DNA of 12,906 nt, from NCBI GenBank assembly GCA_937925515.1, contig CALALP010000090.1:1-12906 (forward strand). Direction: 5' to 3'. Position 1 is the first letter of the stretch. Each line of letters opens with the position of its first letter. Of the stretch, positions 1 to 8,167 are shown piece after piece. The position numbers and the translations under genes were made by a program. Source of the stretch: an uncultured Lachnoanaerobaculum sp. (GTDB lineage: Bacteria; Bacillota; Clostridia; Lachnospirales; Lachnospiraceae). The notes under the pieces were generated by a model. It did not search any database. It was given only the letters and a program-made list of their open reading frames with translations, and was not told where the DNA came from.

Positions 1-2
1 GT

Positions 3-35
3 TGAGATTTGTCCCCCTACGGGGGACAAATCTCA
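3..35. repeat. Perfect 15-bp GC-capped hairpin, possible terminator
   Basis: The arms at 3-17 and 21-35 are exactly complementary around a 3-base loop (TAC), and the five base pairs next to the loop are all G-C. Such a stem would be very stable in RNA. Neither side shows a proper T-run: the plus strand continues ATACAATGG, and the minus strand reaches the window edge after two bases. It lies about 110 bases beyond the stop codon of the mscS gene, so it may end the glgB-mscS transcript, end a gene outside the window, or be a dispersed palindromic repeat. The rest of 1-144 holds no gene that I can support. Confidence 0.6.
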
Positions 36-144
36 TACAATGGTGTATAAATATAGCTTTATTATTTTCCAATGGAGAACAATAAAGATAGTAATATTTG
101 TGAAAGCTATTTTTGCGACACCCTCTATTTTAAAAATCTCTTAT

Positions 145-984
145 TTACTTAACTTGCTGTACTTTAAATGTAGGAGCTTGTATACCCTTTTCATCAAACT
201 CCTTTTTAATCTGTTCTATAAGTTCAGCCTTTAAATTCCAATAATTTGAAGTAGAGCACCATACTCTAGCACATATTATAATTGAATTATCTTCTAGTTC
301 ATCTACAAATACTTCTCTAGCATGGTCTTTTTTTACCATAGAATTACTTCTTAAATTATTTTCAATTATCTTTTTTGCACTATCTATATCAAAGGAATTG
401 GCTATACTTAACTTTAAATCAAGCCTGCGTTCATTCATTGCAGTTACATTTGTAATAACACCGTTTGATAAACTTCCATTAGGGATTGTAACTTTTTTAT
501 TATCCGGAGTAATAAGTGTTGTATATATAAGCCCTATTTCTTTGACACTTCCCTCAGCCAAAGGAGAAACAATATAATCTCCAACTACGAAAGGCTTTAA
601 AAATAAAATCAAAACTCCTCCTGCAAAATTACTTAGACTTCCTTGTAATGCAAGCCCTATTGCGATTCCGGCAGAGCCTAACATAGCAAAAATCGAGGTA
701 CTGCTTATACCAACTCTTTCAGAAAGTATAAGTATAAGTAACACATAAGAAATAGTTTTTATTGCAGATAATAGAAAAGTTCTTATTCCCTTTTCTAGTT
801 TCATTTTTTCAAATGTTTTAGCTATGAAAGTCATCATTATACCTATAAGTTTACTACCTATGAATAAGACTATAATTATAATAAGTATATTGACTAAAAC
901 ATTTATTACTTCAGGGTAAACTTTCTTTAAATAACTTACCACTTCATTAGGCTTTACTTCTGTTGCTGACTCTATAATATCCAT
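145..984 (-). CDS. mscS: MscS-family small-conductance mechanosensitive channel
   Basis: This 279-residue membrane protein should form a homo-heptameric channel in the cytoplasmic membrane that opens under tension and releases solutes on hypo-osmotic shock. Hydrophobic segments lie near residues 25-50 (TM1) and 72-90 (TM2). The pore helix TM3 runs from about 93 to 130 and carries the Gly/Ala-rich family signature GSAGIAIGLALQGSLSN at 103-119, followed by the F-L-K-P-F bend and the G-D-Y start of the beta domain. The rest (about 130-279) fits the cytoplasmic beta and alpha-beta vestibule. The length matches E. coli MscS (286 residues), so there are no added N-terminal helices. The ATG at 984 is preceded by AGGAG at 4-base spacing. 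The gene starts 10 bases after the glgB stop, so the two are probably co-transcribed. Family assignment is secure; gating behaviour is inferred. Confidence 0.93.
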   Translation of the reverse strand: MDIIESATEVKPNEVVSYLKKVYPEVINVLVNILIIIIVLFIGSKLIGIMMTFIAKTFEKMKLEKGIRTFLLSAIKTISYVLLILILSERVGISSTSIFAMLGSAGIAIGLALQGSLSNFAGGVLILFLKPFVVGDYIVSPLAEGSVKEIGLIYTTLITPDNKKVTIPNGSLSNGVITNVTAMNERRLDLKLSIANSFDIDSAKKIIENNLRSNSMVKKDHAREVFVDELEDNSIIICARVWCSTSNYWNLKAELIEQIKKEFDEKGIQAPTFKVQQVK

Positions 985-994
985 ATAGCTCCTG

Positions 995-3340
995 CTAGAT
1001 TTTAGTAATACTAAATACTAAAATTCCTGTTTCAGGAATTGAAATAGTAATCTTTTCATTTAGCTTTTCATCTATTTCTTTTCCAAACTTTTCATCAGTC
1101 TTTTCAATATTTTCATTAACTTCTTCTGACTTACTTTTACTATTAGCTTTTTTTGTAGTTTTCTTTTCTATTGCAGTAGGTTTTGAAGTCTTTACTCTTG
1201 TATTTCTAACTCCCTTACCACCAAATTCTATTAAGTCTGAGTTGAAAATTTCCTTATATTTTCCATGGAATGGAACATCAATATCAAACTTATAAAAACC
1301 TGTATTTGAGAAATTGCATACAACTAAAAGCATTTCATCATCTTTATAACTCTTTCTGACAAAAGCAACTATATTTTCTTGATATGAATAACAATTCATC
1401 CATTCAAAGCCGTCCTTAACATTGTCCTGTTCCCAAAGAGCAGGGTGTGCCAGATAAAATGTATTAAGAGCCTTAACATAGCCTTGAAGTTTACTATGTA
1501 TATCATACTTAAGCAATTCCCATTCAATCTGCTTTTTTTCATTCCATTCATCAATCTGACCAAACTCTTGACTCATAAATAAAAGTTTTTTCCCCGGATG
1601 AGCTATCATATATCCATAAGCTGCCCTTAAATTTTCAAACTTCTCCTCTTGAGTTGCAACTCCCATTTTAGTAGCAAGTGTTCCCTTGCCATGTACCACC
1701 TCATCATGGCTAAAAACTAAGATAAACTTTTCACTGTATTGATATAACATTGAAAATGTAAGCTCTCCATAGTGATAACTTCTATATTGAGGTTCATTAC
1801 TCATATATCTTAAGAAATCATTCATCCAGCCCATATTCCACTTATAGTCAAAACCTATTCCACCATTTTCCAAATCGCCACTTATCTTAGGCCAAGCTGT
1901 TGACTCCTCAGCAATTAATATAGCTGACGGAAATTCTTTTTTAAATACTGAATTTAAATGCTTTAAAAATTCTACTGCCTCTAAATTCTCATGTCCTCCG
2001 TACTTATTTGCAACCCACTCTCCTGCATTTTTACCATAATCGAGATATAACATTGATGCAACAGCGTCCATTCTAATTCCGTCTGCATGGAAAAGTTTTG
2101 CCCAATAAAGAGCATTTGCAATAAGAAAATTACTTACCTGTGGTCTACCATAATTGTAAATATAAGTTCCCCAATGTGGGTGTGTACCCTGTCTAGGATC
2201 TGCATGCTCATATACATGACTACCGTCAAATACCCCTAATCCATGTAAATCTCTAGGAAAATGTGCAGGTACCCAATCAAAAATAACCCCTATACCTTTG
2301 CTATGCATATAATCTATAAAATACATCAAATCCTTAGGAGTTCCATATCTACTTGTAGGAGAATAATAGCCTGTAACCTGATAACCCCAACTTTCATCTA
2401 AAGGATGTTCCATTATAGGCATAAGCTCAATATGAGTATAATTCATTTCTTTAATATACTCTGCAAGCTCTACTGCAAGCTCTCTATAATTGTAAAACTC
2501 ACTACCATAAATTTCATTGTCATTTTCATCTTTTAAACATTCTTTTCTCTTCCATGAACCTAAATGAACTTCATAAATATTCATTGGTGCAGACCTATCG
2601 CCTGTTTTTTGAGTCTTTGCTCTTTCAGACAGCCATTTTTTATCACTCCATTCAAAGCCTGACAAATCATATACAATACTTGCATTATCAGGTCTTACTT
2701 GTGAAAATACACCATAAGGATCTGATTTAAGCATAGGCTCGCCTCTTGAAGTCTTTACTTCAAATTTATAAAGATCCCCTTCACATACTTTTGGAATAAA
2801 TATTTCAAATACTCCACTGTCAGAAAGCTTTCTCATCTGATGTTTTCTACCGTCCCAGTTATTAAAATCTCCAACCACTGAAACTCTCATTGCACAAGGT
2901 GCCCATACAGCAAAATACACACCCTCTACACCGTCAATTTTCTTTTTATGTGCTCCAAGCTTTTCATATATTTCATAATGTATTCCCTTTGAAAACTTTT
3001 CCAAATCTTCTTCACTTATTTGAGGTTTAAATGAATAAGGATCTGATGTAGTATACTTTGTTTTGTCTAAATTTGTTATATTAAGTGTATATTTAAATTC
3101 TTTTCCATTATCTTCAAATAATGTAGCAAAAAAACCTGTATCATCTACAAGGGACATTTCCTGTTTTCTCTTATCCTTAGTTACTACCTCGACCTGTAAA
3201 GCATCAGGTATAAACACTTGAACTAATATTCCCTCATCAACTTTTCTTGCCCCAAGTATGCTATGTGGATTTGCACTTTCTGAATAAGTAATTTCTTCTA
3301 TCGCTGCCCAGTCCATAAGATTATATAATACTTTGTCCAT
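995..3340 (-). CDS. glgB: 1,4-alpha-glucan branching enzyme (GH13), with a Lys/Glu-rich insertion near the C-terminus
   Basis: The enzyme cuts alpha-1,4-glucan chains and re-attaches them by alpha-1,6 bonds during glycogen synthesis in the cytosol. In order the 781 residues hold an N-terminal module (about 20-105), a CBM48 module (about 120-215), the GH13 barrel (about 250-620) and a C-terminal beta domain. Conserved GH13 regions are visible: DWVPAH (355-360), DGIRMDAV with nucleophile D425, IAEES with acid/base E478, and FSHDEVVHGKG with D546. These sit at a constant +20 offset from the E. coli triad D405, E458, D526. Residues about 713-762 form a low-complexity Lys/Glu/Asn/Thr stretch just before the last strand (ITISIPETGILVFSI), where relatives have a short loop. 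The start has a GGAGG site close upstream. No other glycogen gene is in the window; the next gene downstream is mscS. Confidence 0.96.
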   Translation of the reverse strand: MDKVLYNLMDWAAIEEITYSESANPHSILGARKVDEGILVQVFIPDALQVEVVTKDKRKQEMSLVDDTGFFATLFEDNGKEFKYTLNITNLDKTKYTTSDPYSFKPQISEEDLEKFSKGIHYEIYEKLGAHKKKIDGVEGVYFAVWAPCAMRVSVVGDFNNWDGRKHQMRKLSDSGVFEIFIPKVCEGDLYKFEVKTSRGEPMLKSDPYGVFSQVRPDNASIVYDLSGFEWSDKKWLSERAKTQKTGDRSAPMNIYEVHLGSWKRKECLKDENDNEIYGSEFYNYRELAVELAEYIKEMNYTHIELMPIMEHPLDESWGYQVTGYYSPTSRYGTPKDLMYFIDYMHSKGIGVIFDWVPAHFPRDLHGLGVFDGSHVYEHADPRQGTHPHWGTYIYNYGRPQVSNFLIANALYWAKLFHADGIRMDAVASMLYLDYGKNAGEWVANKYGGHENLEAVEFLKHLNSVFKKEFPSAILIAEESTAWPKISGDLENGGIGFDYKWNMGWMNDFLRYMSNEPQYRSYHYGELTFSMLYQYSEKFILVFSHDEVVHGKGTLATKMGVATQEEKFENLRAAYGYMIAHPGKKLLFMSQEFGQIDEWNEKKQIEWELLKYDIHSKLQGYVKALNTFYLAHPALWEQDNVKDGFEWMNCYSYQENIVAFVRKSYKDDEMLLVVCNFSNTGFYKFDIDVPFHGKYKEIFNSDLIEFGGKGVRNTRVKTSKPTAIEKKTTKKANSKSKSEEVNENIEKTDEKFGKEIDEKLNEKITISIPETGILVFSITKI

Positions 3341-3412
3341 ATTCCCTCCTCATTTTTAATGTACTTTCTAGCTAATATGATTGTATCACTAAGAGCATTA
3401 AAAAGCTATAAA

Positions 3413-3462
3413 AGTATAAGATTCACATTGAAAATTATTAACTAAAGCTTATCATATATCAA
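3413..3462 (-). promoter_or_regulatory. Candidate sigma-A promoters for glgB-mscS
   Basis: Two overlapping candidates on the minus strand each have a 17-base spacer: TTGATA (3457-3462) with AATAAT (3434-3439), and TTAATA (3436-3441) with TATACT (3413-3418). Each matches the consensus at only part of its positions, and in DNA this AT-rich such matches arise by chance. Either would give a leader of roughly 65 to 95 bases before the glgB ATG. Confidence 0.35.
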
Positions 3463-3547
3463 AGCATATCTTACAAGTAAATATTTAAACCTTATAAAAG
3501 TAAAACTTATATTTTTTATTAAGCCTTTAATTTCTTTTAAAAATATG

Positions 3548-3576
3548 TTGATAATTTTTTTTTTCTGAACTACACT
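3548..3576 (+). promoter_or_regulatory. Predicted sigma-A promoter of lepB
   Basis: A TTGATA -35 hexamer (3548-3553) and a TACACT -10 (3571-3576) are separated by exactly 17 bases, much of which is a T-run. Transcription would start near 3583 and give a leader of about 80 bases before the lepB ATG. The -35 matches consensus at 5 of 6 positions and the -10 at 4 of 6. Confidence 0.5.
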
Positions 3577-3661
3577 ATCTATTGTTGTTATTATCAAACA
3601 TTTGAATGAAGTGAATCGGAGTTTTCACTTTAATAAAAAACAAAGAGAGGTTGGTTTTTAA

Positions 3662-4186
3662 ATGAAAGGTTTTTTAAAAGAGGTCTTTAGCTGGATTCAA
3701 ATTATTGTTATTGCAGCACTTATTGCATTTCTTCTAAATAATTTTGTAATCGCTAATTCCAGAGTTCCGTCAGCATCTATGGAAAATACAATTATGACAG
3801 GCTCAAGACTAATAGGTTCTAGGTTACACTATAATTTTACAGATCCTAAAAGGGGGGATATTATAATATTTAGATACCCCGATGATGAAAGCATATTTTT
3901 TGTAAAAAGAATCATAGGTATAGGAGGAGATACTATTGATATAATAGACGGAAAAGTATTTCTAAATGGAACTTCTACTCCTTTAGATGAGCCTTATATA
4001 AAAGAGGCTATGATTCCTGAAGAAAGTGTTCACTATGAAGTTCCTGAGGGAGCATATTTTTGTCTAGGAGATAATAGAAATAACTCAGGCGATTCAAGGA
4101 GGTGGAAAAATACCTTTGTTTATAGAAATAAAATTATAGCAAAAGTATTATTCCAATATTTCCCAAGTATCAAAAAAATTAGCTAG
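3662..4186 (+). CDS. lepB: Signal peptidase I (type I, S26 family)
   Basis: This membrane-bound serine protease removes signal peptides from exported proteins on the outer face of the membrane. The 174-residue protein has one N-terminal membrane segment (about 11-28), as in Gram-positive SipS-type enzymes. The catalytic serine lies in the PSASM motif (S39). The general-base lysine is in FVKRIIGIGGD (K82), and the conserved box E is GDNRNNSGDSRR (136-147). After S39-M40 the sequence is E-N-T, where most family members have x-P-T; from memory this ENT variant is common in Lachnospiraceae. The gene stands alone, with its own promoter upstream and a hairpin directly after the stop, and faces away from glgB. 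The lipoprotein importer next door would be processed by signal peptidase II, so no functional link is implied. Confidence 0.95.
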   Translation: MKGFLKEVFSWIQIIVIAALIAFLLNNFVIANSRVPSASMENTIMTGSRLIGSRLHYNFTDPKRGDIIIFRYPDDESIFFVKRIIGIGGDTIDIIDGKVFLNGTSTPLDEPYIKEAMIPEESVHYEVPEGAYFCLGDNRNNSGDSRRWKNTFVYRNKIIAKVLFQYFPSIKKIS

Positions 4187-4194
4187 TAAGGTTA

Positions 4195-4221
4195 GGGAGG
4201 TAGTCCTAAGCACTACCTCCC
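4195..4221. terminator. Hairpin between convergent lepB and importer operon
   Basis: GGGAGGTAGT (4195-4204) pairs perfectly with ACTACCTCCC (4212-4221) around a 7-base loop. It begins 9 bases after the lepB stop and lies 22 bases beyond the stop of the convergent solute-binding gene, so it probably ends both transcripts. The T-runs are poor: the plus strand continues CTGTATTC, and on the minus strand a run of seven T appears only about 16 bases after the stem. This may therefore be a partial or bidirectional terminator. Confidence 0.6.
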
Positions 4222-4243
4222 CTGTATTCAAAACCAAAATCCC

Positions 4244-5344
4244 CTAATAATTTTCTGTAAATAACTTATTCCAATGTTCAAGCACTTTTTGCTTATTATC
4301 TATAAGCCAATTCAAATCCCTCTTAACCCATTTTACATCTTCTGTCTTTGGTATATATTTATAATCTATCTTGGCATTTTTATTTGTAAGTCTTATAGTT
4401 CCAAGTGCATTTCCACGCTCTGTTTGGCTCTCTGCGTCCATAAGATACTCTACCATAGCCTTAGCTGCGTCCATGTGCTTTGCACCTTTTACAACTGCAC
4501 AACCAAATGCAAAGCTTGAACTTCCTGATTCAGGATACACAAGTTTAATGTTTTTTGCTCCACTCTTTAAAAGTGTTGATGCTCCGTCCTCATAAGTTAG
4601 ACCTACAACATATTCGCCGTCAGCAACTCCCTTAAAGCATACAGATGAGCTTGACGCAACCACCATTTTATTTTTCATAAGTCCCTCTATAAGTTCCCAA
4701 GACTTATCGCTGTCATTGCCATAAACTGCCATAATATTTGCAACATTATTCCAAGCTGCTGATGACTCATTTGGATCTGATATTACAACCTTTCCTGCTA
4801 ACTTAGGATTTAATAAATCTGAATAGTCTTTAATTTCTATTCCAAGTTCTTTTTCTAAGTCTGTATTTACACAAAATACCACTGAAGAAAGATGATCATA
4901 GTTATAATACCCATTATTACTCTTATATTCATCATAGATTTCTCCCTCATGTGATGAAATAAAAGGTTCAAAAATATCTTTATAGGTATCTCCGTCTGCT
5001 TGATTAACTCCTCCAAGCATAATATCTCCTTGAGGATTTGCAGATTCTGCCTTTATTCTGGCACAAAGTTCTCCTGCTGAACCATTTACAACTTCCACAT
5101 CTACGTTCGGATAAATCTTTTTAAAGCCCTCTAAGACTGTATCTATATCATCATCAGTCATTGAACAATAAAGTACAAGTGAATCTCCTATATCCTTTTT
5201 CTCACTTGTAGAGGTATCTTCCTTTTTTGTATCCTCTGCTACCTTTGTGTCCCCTGCATTTTTTGTAGTATCTGCTGTTTTACCACAACCAACAAATGAA
5301 AGTGCTGTTACTGCAACTGCTGCAATTTTAAAAATTTTTCTCAT
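4244..5344 (-). CDS. ABC importer solute-binding lipoprotein, ferric/2-aminoethylphosphonate/sugar-phosphate-type family
   Basis: This 366-residue protein should capture the substrate outside the membrane and hand it to the fused permease encoded just upstream. The signal peptide ends in a lipobox (F-V-G-C, C20). A flexible Thr/Lys/Asp/Glu linker (about 21-52) follows, then a two-lobed extracellular binding fold: the first strand is LVLYCSMT near 57-63, the GDIMLGGVNQADG loop is at 106-118, and VISDPNESSAAW is at 187-198. Where FbpA-type ferric proteins carry paired tyrosines, this one has GLTYEDGA (248-255) with a single Tyr, so classical ferric binding is doubtful. AGGAGG lies 8 bases before the ATG, and 19 bases separate it from the permease gene. 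It is the last gene of the operon. Role as importer receptor is secure; substrate is unknown. Confidence 0.9.
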   Translation of the reverse strand: MRKIFKIAAVAVTALSFVGCGKTADTTKNAGDTKVAEDTKKEDTSTSEKKDIGDSLVLYCSMTDDDIDTVLEGFKKIYPNVDVEVVNGSAGELCARIKAESANPQGDIMLGGVNQADGDTYKDIFEPFISSHEGEIYDEYKSNNGYYNYDHLSSVVFCVNTDLEKELGIEIKDYSDLLNPKLAGKVVISDPNESSAAWNNVANIMAVYGNDSDKSWELIEGLMKNKMVVASSSSVCFKGVADGEYVVGLTYEDGASTLLKSGAKNIKLVYPESGSSSFAFGCAVVKGAKHMDAAKAMVEYLMDAESQTERGNALGTIRLTNKNAKIDYKYIPKTEDVKWVKRDLNWLIDNKQKVLEHWNKLFTENY

Positions 5345-5363
5345 TTTAAAATCCTCCTATTTA

Positions 5364-7010
5364 TTATACTTTTATATCTTCTGATTTACTTACTGCAAGA
5401 TATACCATAAGTGAAATCATTGTAATTACTGTAAGAACTGCTGAAAATGCCGCCGCTATTCCATAATTACCTCTCGATATAGCTACATAAGCTGACATTG
5501 TTAATGTTATAGTTTTATTGTTATAAAGAATGATTGCACTTGAAAGTTCTGTTACTATTGCTACCCAGCTTAAAATAGCACCTGATACAATTCCTGCACC
5601 CATCATAGGTACTGTAACTTTAGTAAATGCACTAAGTTTACCTGCTCCAAGGCTTACTGCCGCCTCCTCTATACTCTTTGGAATTTGTATCAATGTAGCC
5701 GTAGCCGAACGTATTGTATAAGGCATTCTTCTTATAACAAGTGCTACTATCATTATCCATATAGTACCTGTAAGTACAAGTGGTGGTTTTGAAAATGCAA
5801 GCACCATAGCTATACCAACTACTGAACCCGGCATTATATAAGGTAACATTGAAAGTGTATCTATTGAATTATTTAAAATGCCGGCTCTTCTTACTACCAA
5901 ATATGCAATAAATATTGATAGAATAATTATTATTGCAAGTGATAATACACCAAATAAAATAGTATTATTTATAGATCTCACTAATAACTTTTTTAATGCC
6001 TGTTGATAATTTACAAATGAAAATCCCGGTTTAAATACTGATTTATCACAGTTTCTAAATGATAAATAGATAATATATATATTAGGTAAAAATGCTATTG
6101 CAACCAAACCATATGTATACAAATACATAAGTGCACCTTTAATTCCCTTTGGTGTTTTTTTCTCAACGGGGTGCAATGCATTAACTGAAAAATTAAATTT
6201 ATTAGTAGCCCATTTTTGTATAAAAAATACTATTGCAGTTACAAATATTGCAATAACACTTATAGTTGCAGCAAATGCATGATTTGTTCCATTTTCGCCT
6301 AAATATTGATTATAAATCTCAACAGGAAAAGTTCTATAGCCCTCTCCTATGAGTAGAGGTGTTCCAAAATCGGCAAATGCTCTCATAAATACTAATAATG
6401 CCGCTGCAAGTATTGTGGGCATGGAAACATTTAAAACTACTTTAAAAAATCTTTTTACTCCTGTACAACCTAGACTTTCGGCCGCCTCAAGTAGTGAATT
6501 ATCTATATTTTTAAATGCACCATTCATATATATAAATACCAATGGAAAAAGTTTTAATGCCTGAACAAAAAGTATTCCCTTAAAACCATATATATTACCC
6601 AAGTCAATTCCTATGCTTTGAAGTGCCTTAGTAACTACTCCTGACCTTCCAAGTAACATAATCCAAGCATACGCACCAATAAATGGAGCAGACATACAAC
6701 AAAGTACACTTGTTACAAATAGAAATTTTGCTCCCTTAAGTCTATAAAATGAGTAAAAATATGCAAATGGTATTCCTAAGAAAAGTGTAACCAATGTAAT
6801 TGCTATTGTAACCTTAAAACTGTTTATAACAGTATCGCTATAATATGGTGTTGAAAAAAACTTTACAAATTGCTCAAGGGTAAATTTATTATCTTCTGAA
6901 ATAACTGCCTGTCCCAAAATTCCCAGCATTGGATATATTAAAAATATTATCAATAAGGCAAGCAGTGCAAAGCTTATGAAAGTCCATACTTCTTTCTTTT
7001 TTCCTATCAT
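5364..7010 (-). CDS. ABC importer permease, two fused BPD_transp_1 domains
   Basis: This 548-residue protein is a complete transmembrane pore in one chain: two permease halves of about six membrane helices each, joined near residues 275-290. Each half carries the cytoplasmic EAA coupling loop that docks on the ATPase: EAAESLGCTG at 175-184, and EAAVSLGAGK at 449-458 followed by VTVPMMG. Fused permeases of this kind are typical of the FbpB/AfuB-like branch of importers for ferric ion, phosphonates or sugar phosphates. The start codon overlaps the stop of the ATPase gene by 4 bases (ATGA), so translation is probably coupled. The binding lipoprotein follows 19 bases later. Family and partners are clear; the transported compound cannot be read from the sequence. 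Confidence 0.93.
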   Translation of the reverse strand: MIGKKKEVWTFISFALLALLIIFLIYPMLGILGQAVISEDNKFTLEQFVKFFSTPYYSDTVINSFKVTIAITLVTLFLGIPFAYFYSFYRLKGAKFLFVTSVLCCMSAPFIGAYAWIMLLGRSGVVTKALQSIGIDLGNIYGFKGILFVQALKLFPLVFIYMNGAFKNIDNSLLEAAESLGCTGVKRFFKVVLNVSMPTILAAALLVFMRAFADFGTPLLIGEGYRTFPVEIYNQYLGENGTNHAFAATISVIAIFVTAIVFFIQKWATNKFNFSVNALHPVEKKTPKGIKGALMYLYTYGLVAIAFLPNIYIIYLSFRNCDKSVFKPGFSFVNYQQALKKLLVRSINNTILFGVLSLAIIIILSIFIAYLVVRRAGILNNSIDTLSMLPYIMPGSVVGIAMVLAFSKPPLVLTGTIWIMIVALVIRRMPYTIRSATATLIQIPKSIEEAAVSLGAGKLSAFTKVTVPMMGAGIVSGAILSWVAIVTELSSAIILYNNKTITLTMSAYVAISRGNYGIAAAFSAVLTVITMISLMVYLAVSKSEDIKV

Positions 7011-8140
7011 TCACCACTCACCCCTTTCTCTACTAGGTCATTTTGTACACCTGCGAGAATATTTTTTGTACCGTCATTATTAAATGCATTTATTTTATCT
7101 GTATTTAATGCAAGTGATACATAACTTCCCTCTGCTATAATCTCCTCCATAGTAGACTCTCTTACAATTTCTGCAATCTCTCCTGTTTCAAGTTCTACCT
7201 TATAATGTGTATTTAATCCTAAAAATGTACTTCCAACCACCTTTGCTTTTATATCCCCTGTTTCATTTTTATCACAAAGTAAAAACTCCTCAGGTCTTAC
7301 TGAAATTTTTACTGACATGTTAGTGGCAAATGTAGGATTTAAATTATTTATTTTAACTAGCTTGTTATTTTGTAATTTGATATAATTTTCTCCATTTGAA
7401 ATTTCAAGACTTCCTGAAAGAATATTACTTCTTCCTATAAATGTTGCTACAAATATATTTGCCGGTCTTTGATATATATCCTTAGGAGTTCCTACATGCT
7501 GAAGAATTCCCTTATCCATAACGGCAATTCTATCTGATACTGCCATTGCCTCTTCTTGATCGTGCGTTACATATACTGTTGTTATGCCTACTTTTCTTTG
7601 TATATCTTTTATTGCACTTCTCATTTCTACCCTAAGTTTTGCATCAAGATTTGATAAGGGTTCGTCCATAAGTAAAACATCAGGTTCTATAACTAAAGCT
7701 CTTGCAAGTGCAACTCTTTGTTGCTGTCCCCCTGACATTCTATCAGGCTTTCTGTCTGCAAGTGCCTCTATCTGCATTAATTTTAAAAATCTGTCAGTTC
7801 TAAGCTTTATTTCTTCATTCCCAACTTTTCTATTTTTTAAACCGAACTCCACATTTTTTCTTACTGTATAATGTGGAAATATTGCATAATTTTGAAATAC
7901 CATACCTATATTTCTCTTTGAGGGATCTAAATCATTTATTCTTTTATCATTAAAATAAAAGTTTCCACCCTCAATACTATTAAAACCTGCAATCATTCTC
8001 AGTAAAGTAGTCTTTCCACAACCTGACGGTCCAAGTAGTGTAAAGAACTCTCCTTTTTCTATATTAAGACTAAGATTTGGAATTACTGCATGATTATTAT
8101 ATTCTTTCAACGCATTTTCAATTCTTATTTCAACACTCAT
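7007..8140 (-). CDS. ABC importer ATPase with C-terminal TOBE-type domain
   Basis: This cytoplasmic ATPase powers the neighbouring fused permease. In the 377-residue form it shows Walker A GPSGCGKT (37-44), Q-loop FQNYAIFP (82-89), the signature MSGGQQQR (135-142, Met in place of the usual Leu), Walker B VLLMDEP (155-161), D-loop SNLDAK and the switch histidine VTHDQEE (H193). From about 235 to 350 follows the beta-rich TOBE/regulatory extension typical of the FbpC, PotA and MalK groups. I chose the ATG at 8140 rather than an in-frame TTG at 8203. The ATG is preceded by GGAGGAG, whereas the 21 extra residues are Asn/Tyr/Arg-rich, lack a ribosome site and would run across the predicted -10. 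The stop overlaps the permease start by 4 bases. First gene of the importer operon. Confidence 0.95.
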   Translation of the reverse strand: MSVEIRIENALKEYNNHAVIPNLSLNIEKGEFFTLLGPSGCGKTTLLRMIAGFNSIEGGNFYFNDKRINDLDPSKRNIGMVFQNYAIFPHYTVRKNVEFGLKNRKVGNEEIKLRTDRFLKLMQIEALADRKPDRMSGGQQQRVALARALVIEPDVLLMDEPLSNLDAKLRVEMRSAIKDIQRKVGITTVYVTHDQEEAMAVSDRIAVMDKGILQHVGTPKDIYQRPANIFVATFIGRSNILSGSLEISNGENYIKLQNNKLVKINNLNPTFATNMSVKISVRPEEFLLCDKNETGDIKAKVVGSTFLGLNTHYKVELETGEIAEIVRESTMEEIIAEGSYVSLALNTDKINAFNNDGTKNILAGVQNDLVEKGVSGE

Positions 8141-8144
8141 GCTA

Positions 8145-8152
8145 TCTCCTCC
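8145..8152 (-). promoter_or_regulatory. Ribosome binding site fixing the ATPase start
   Basis: Read on the minus strand this is GGAGGAGA, with its GGAGG core 7 bases before the ATG at 8140. No comparable site precedes the in-frame TTG at 8203, so it decides the start in favour of the 377-residue protein. Confidence 0.85.
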
Positions 8153-8167
8153 ATAAAAGTTTCTTTT

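Larger units (their letters stand above)
3341..3661. other. Divergent intergenic region between glgB and lepB
   Basis: This 321-base, very AT-rich stretch has no credible gene on either strand. It contains a predicted promoter for lepB (3548-3576) and weaker candidates for glgB on the minus strand (3413-3462). In the lepB leader there is a small hairpin, AAGTGAA at 3609-3615 pairing with TTCACTT at 3624-3630 around an 8-base loop. That hairpin is too weak to call a regulator. An AGAGAGG sequence at 3644-3650 is the only candidate lepB ribosome binding site, and it sits a rather long 11 bases before the ATG. I see no riboswitch-like fold and no repeat in the remainder. Confidence 0.6.

Noticed and set aside
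53..110. Inverted repeat ATAGCTTT (53-60) / AAAGCTAT (103-110)
   Set aside because: Only 8 pairs around a 42-base loop and no consistent T-run; too weak to call a terminator or attenuator.
40..234. Plus-strand frame of about 64 codons at the left end
   Set aside because: Overlaps the 3' end of mscS in antisense, is rich in Phe/Tyr/Leu/Lys as expected from AT-rich DNA, and has no ribosome site or family features.
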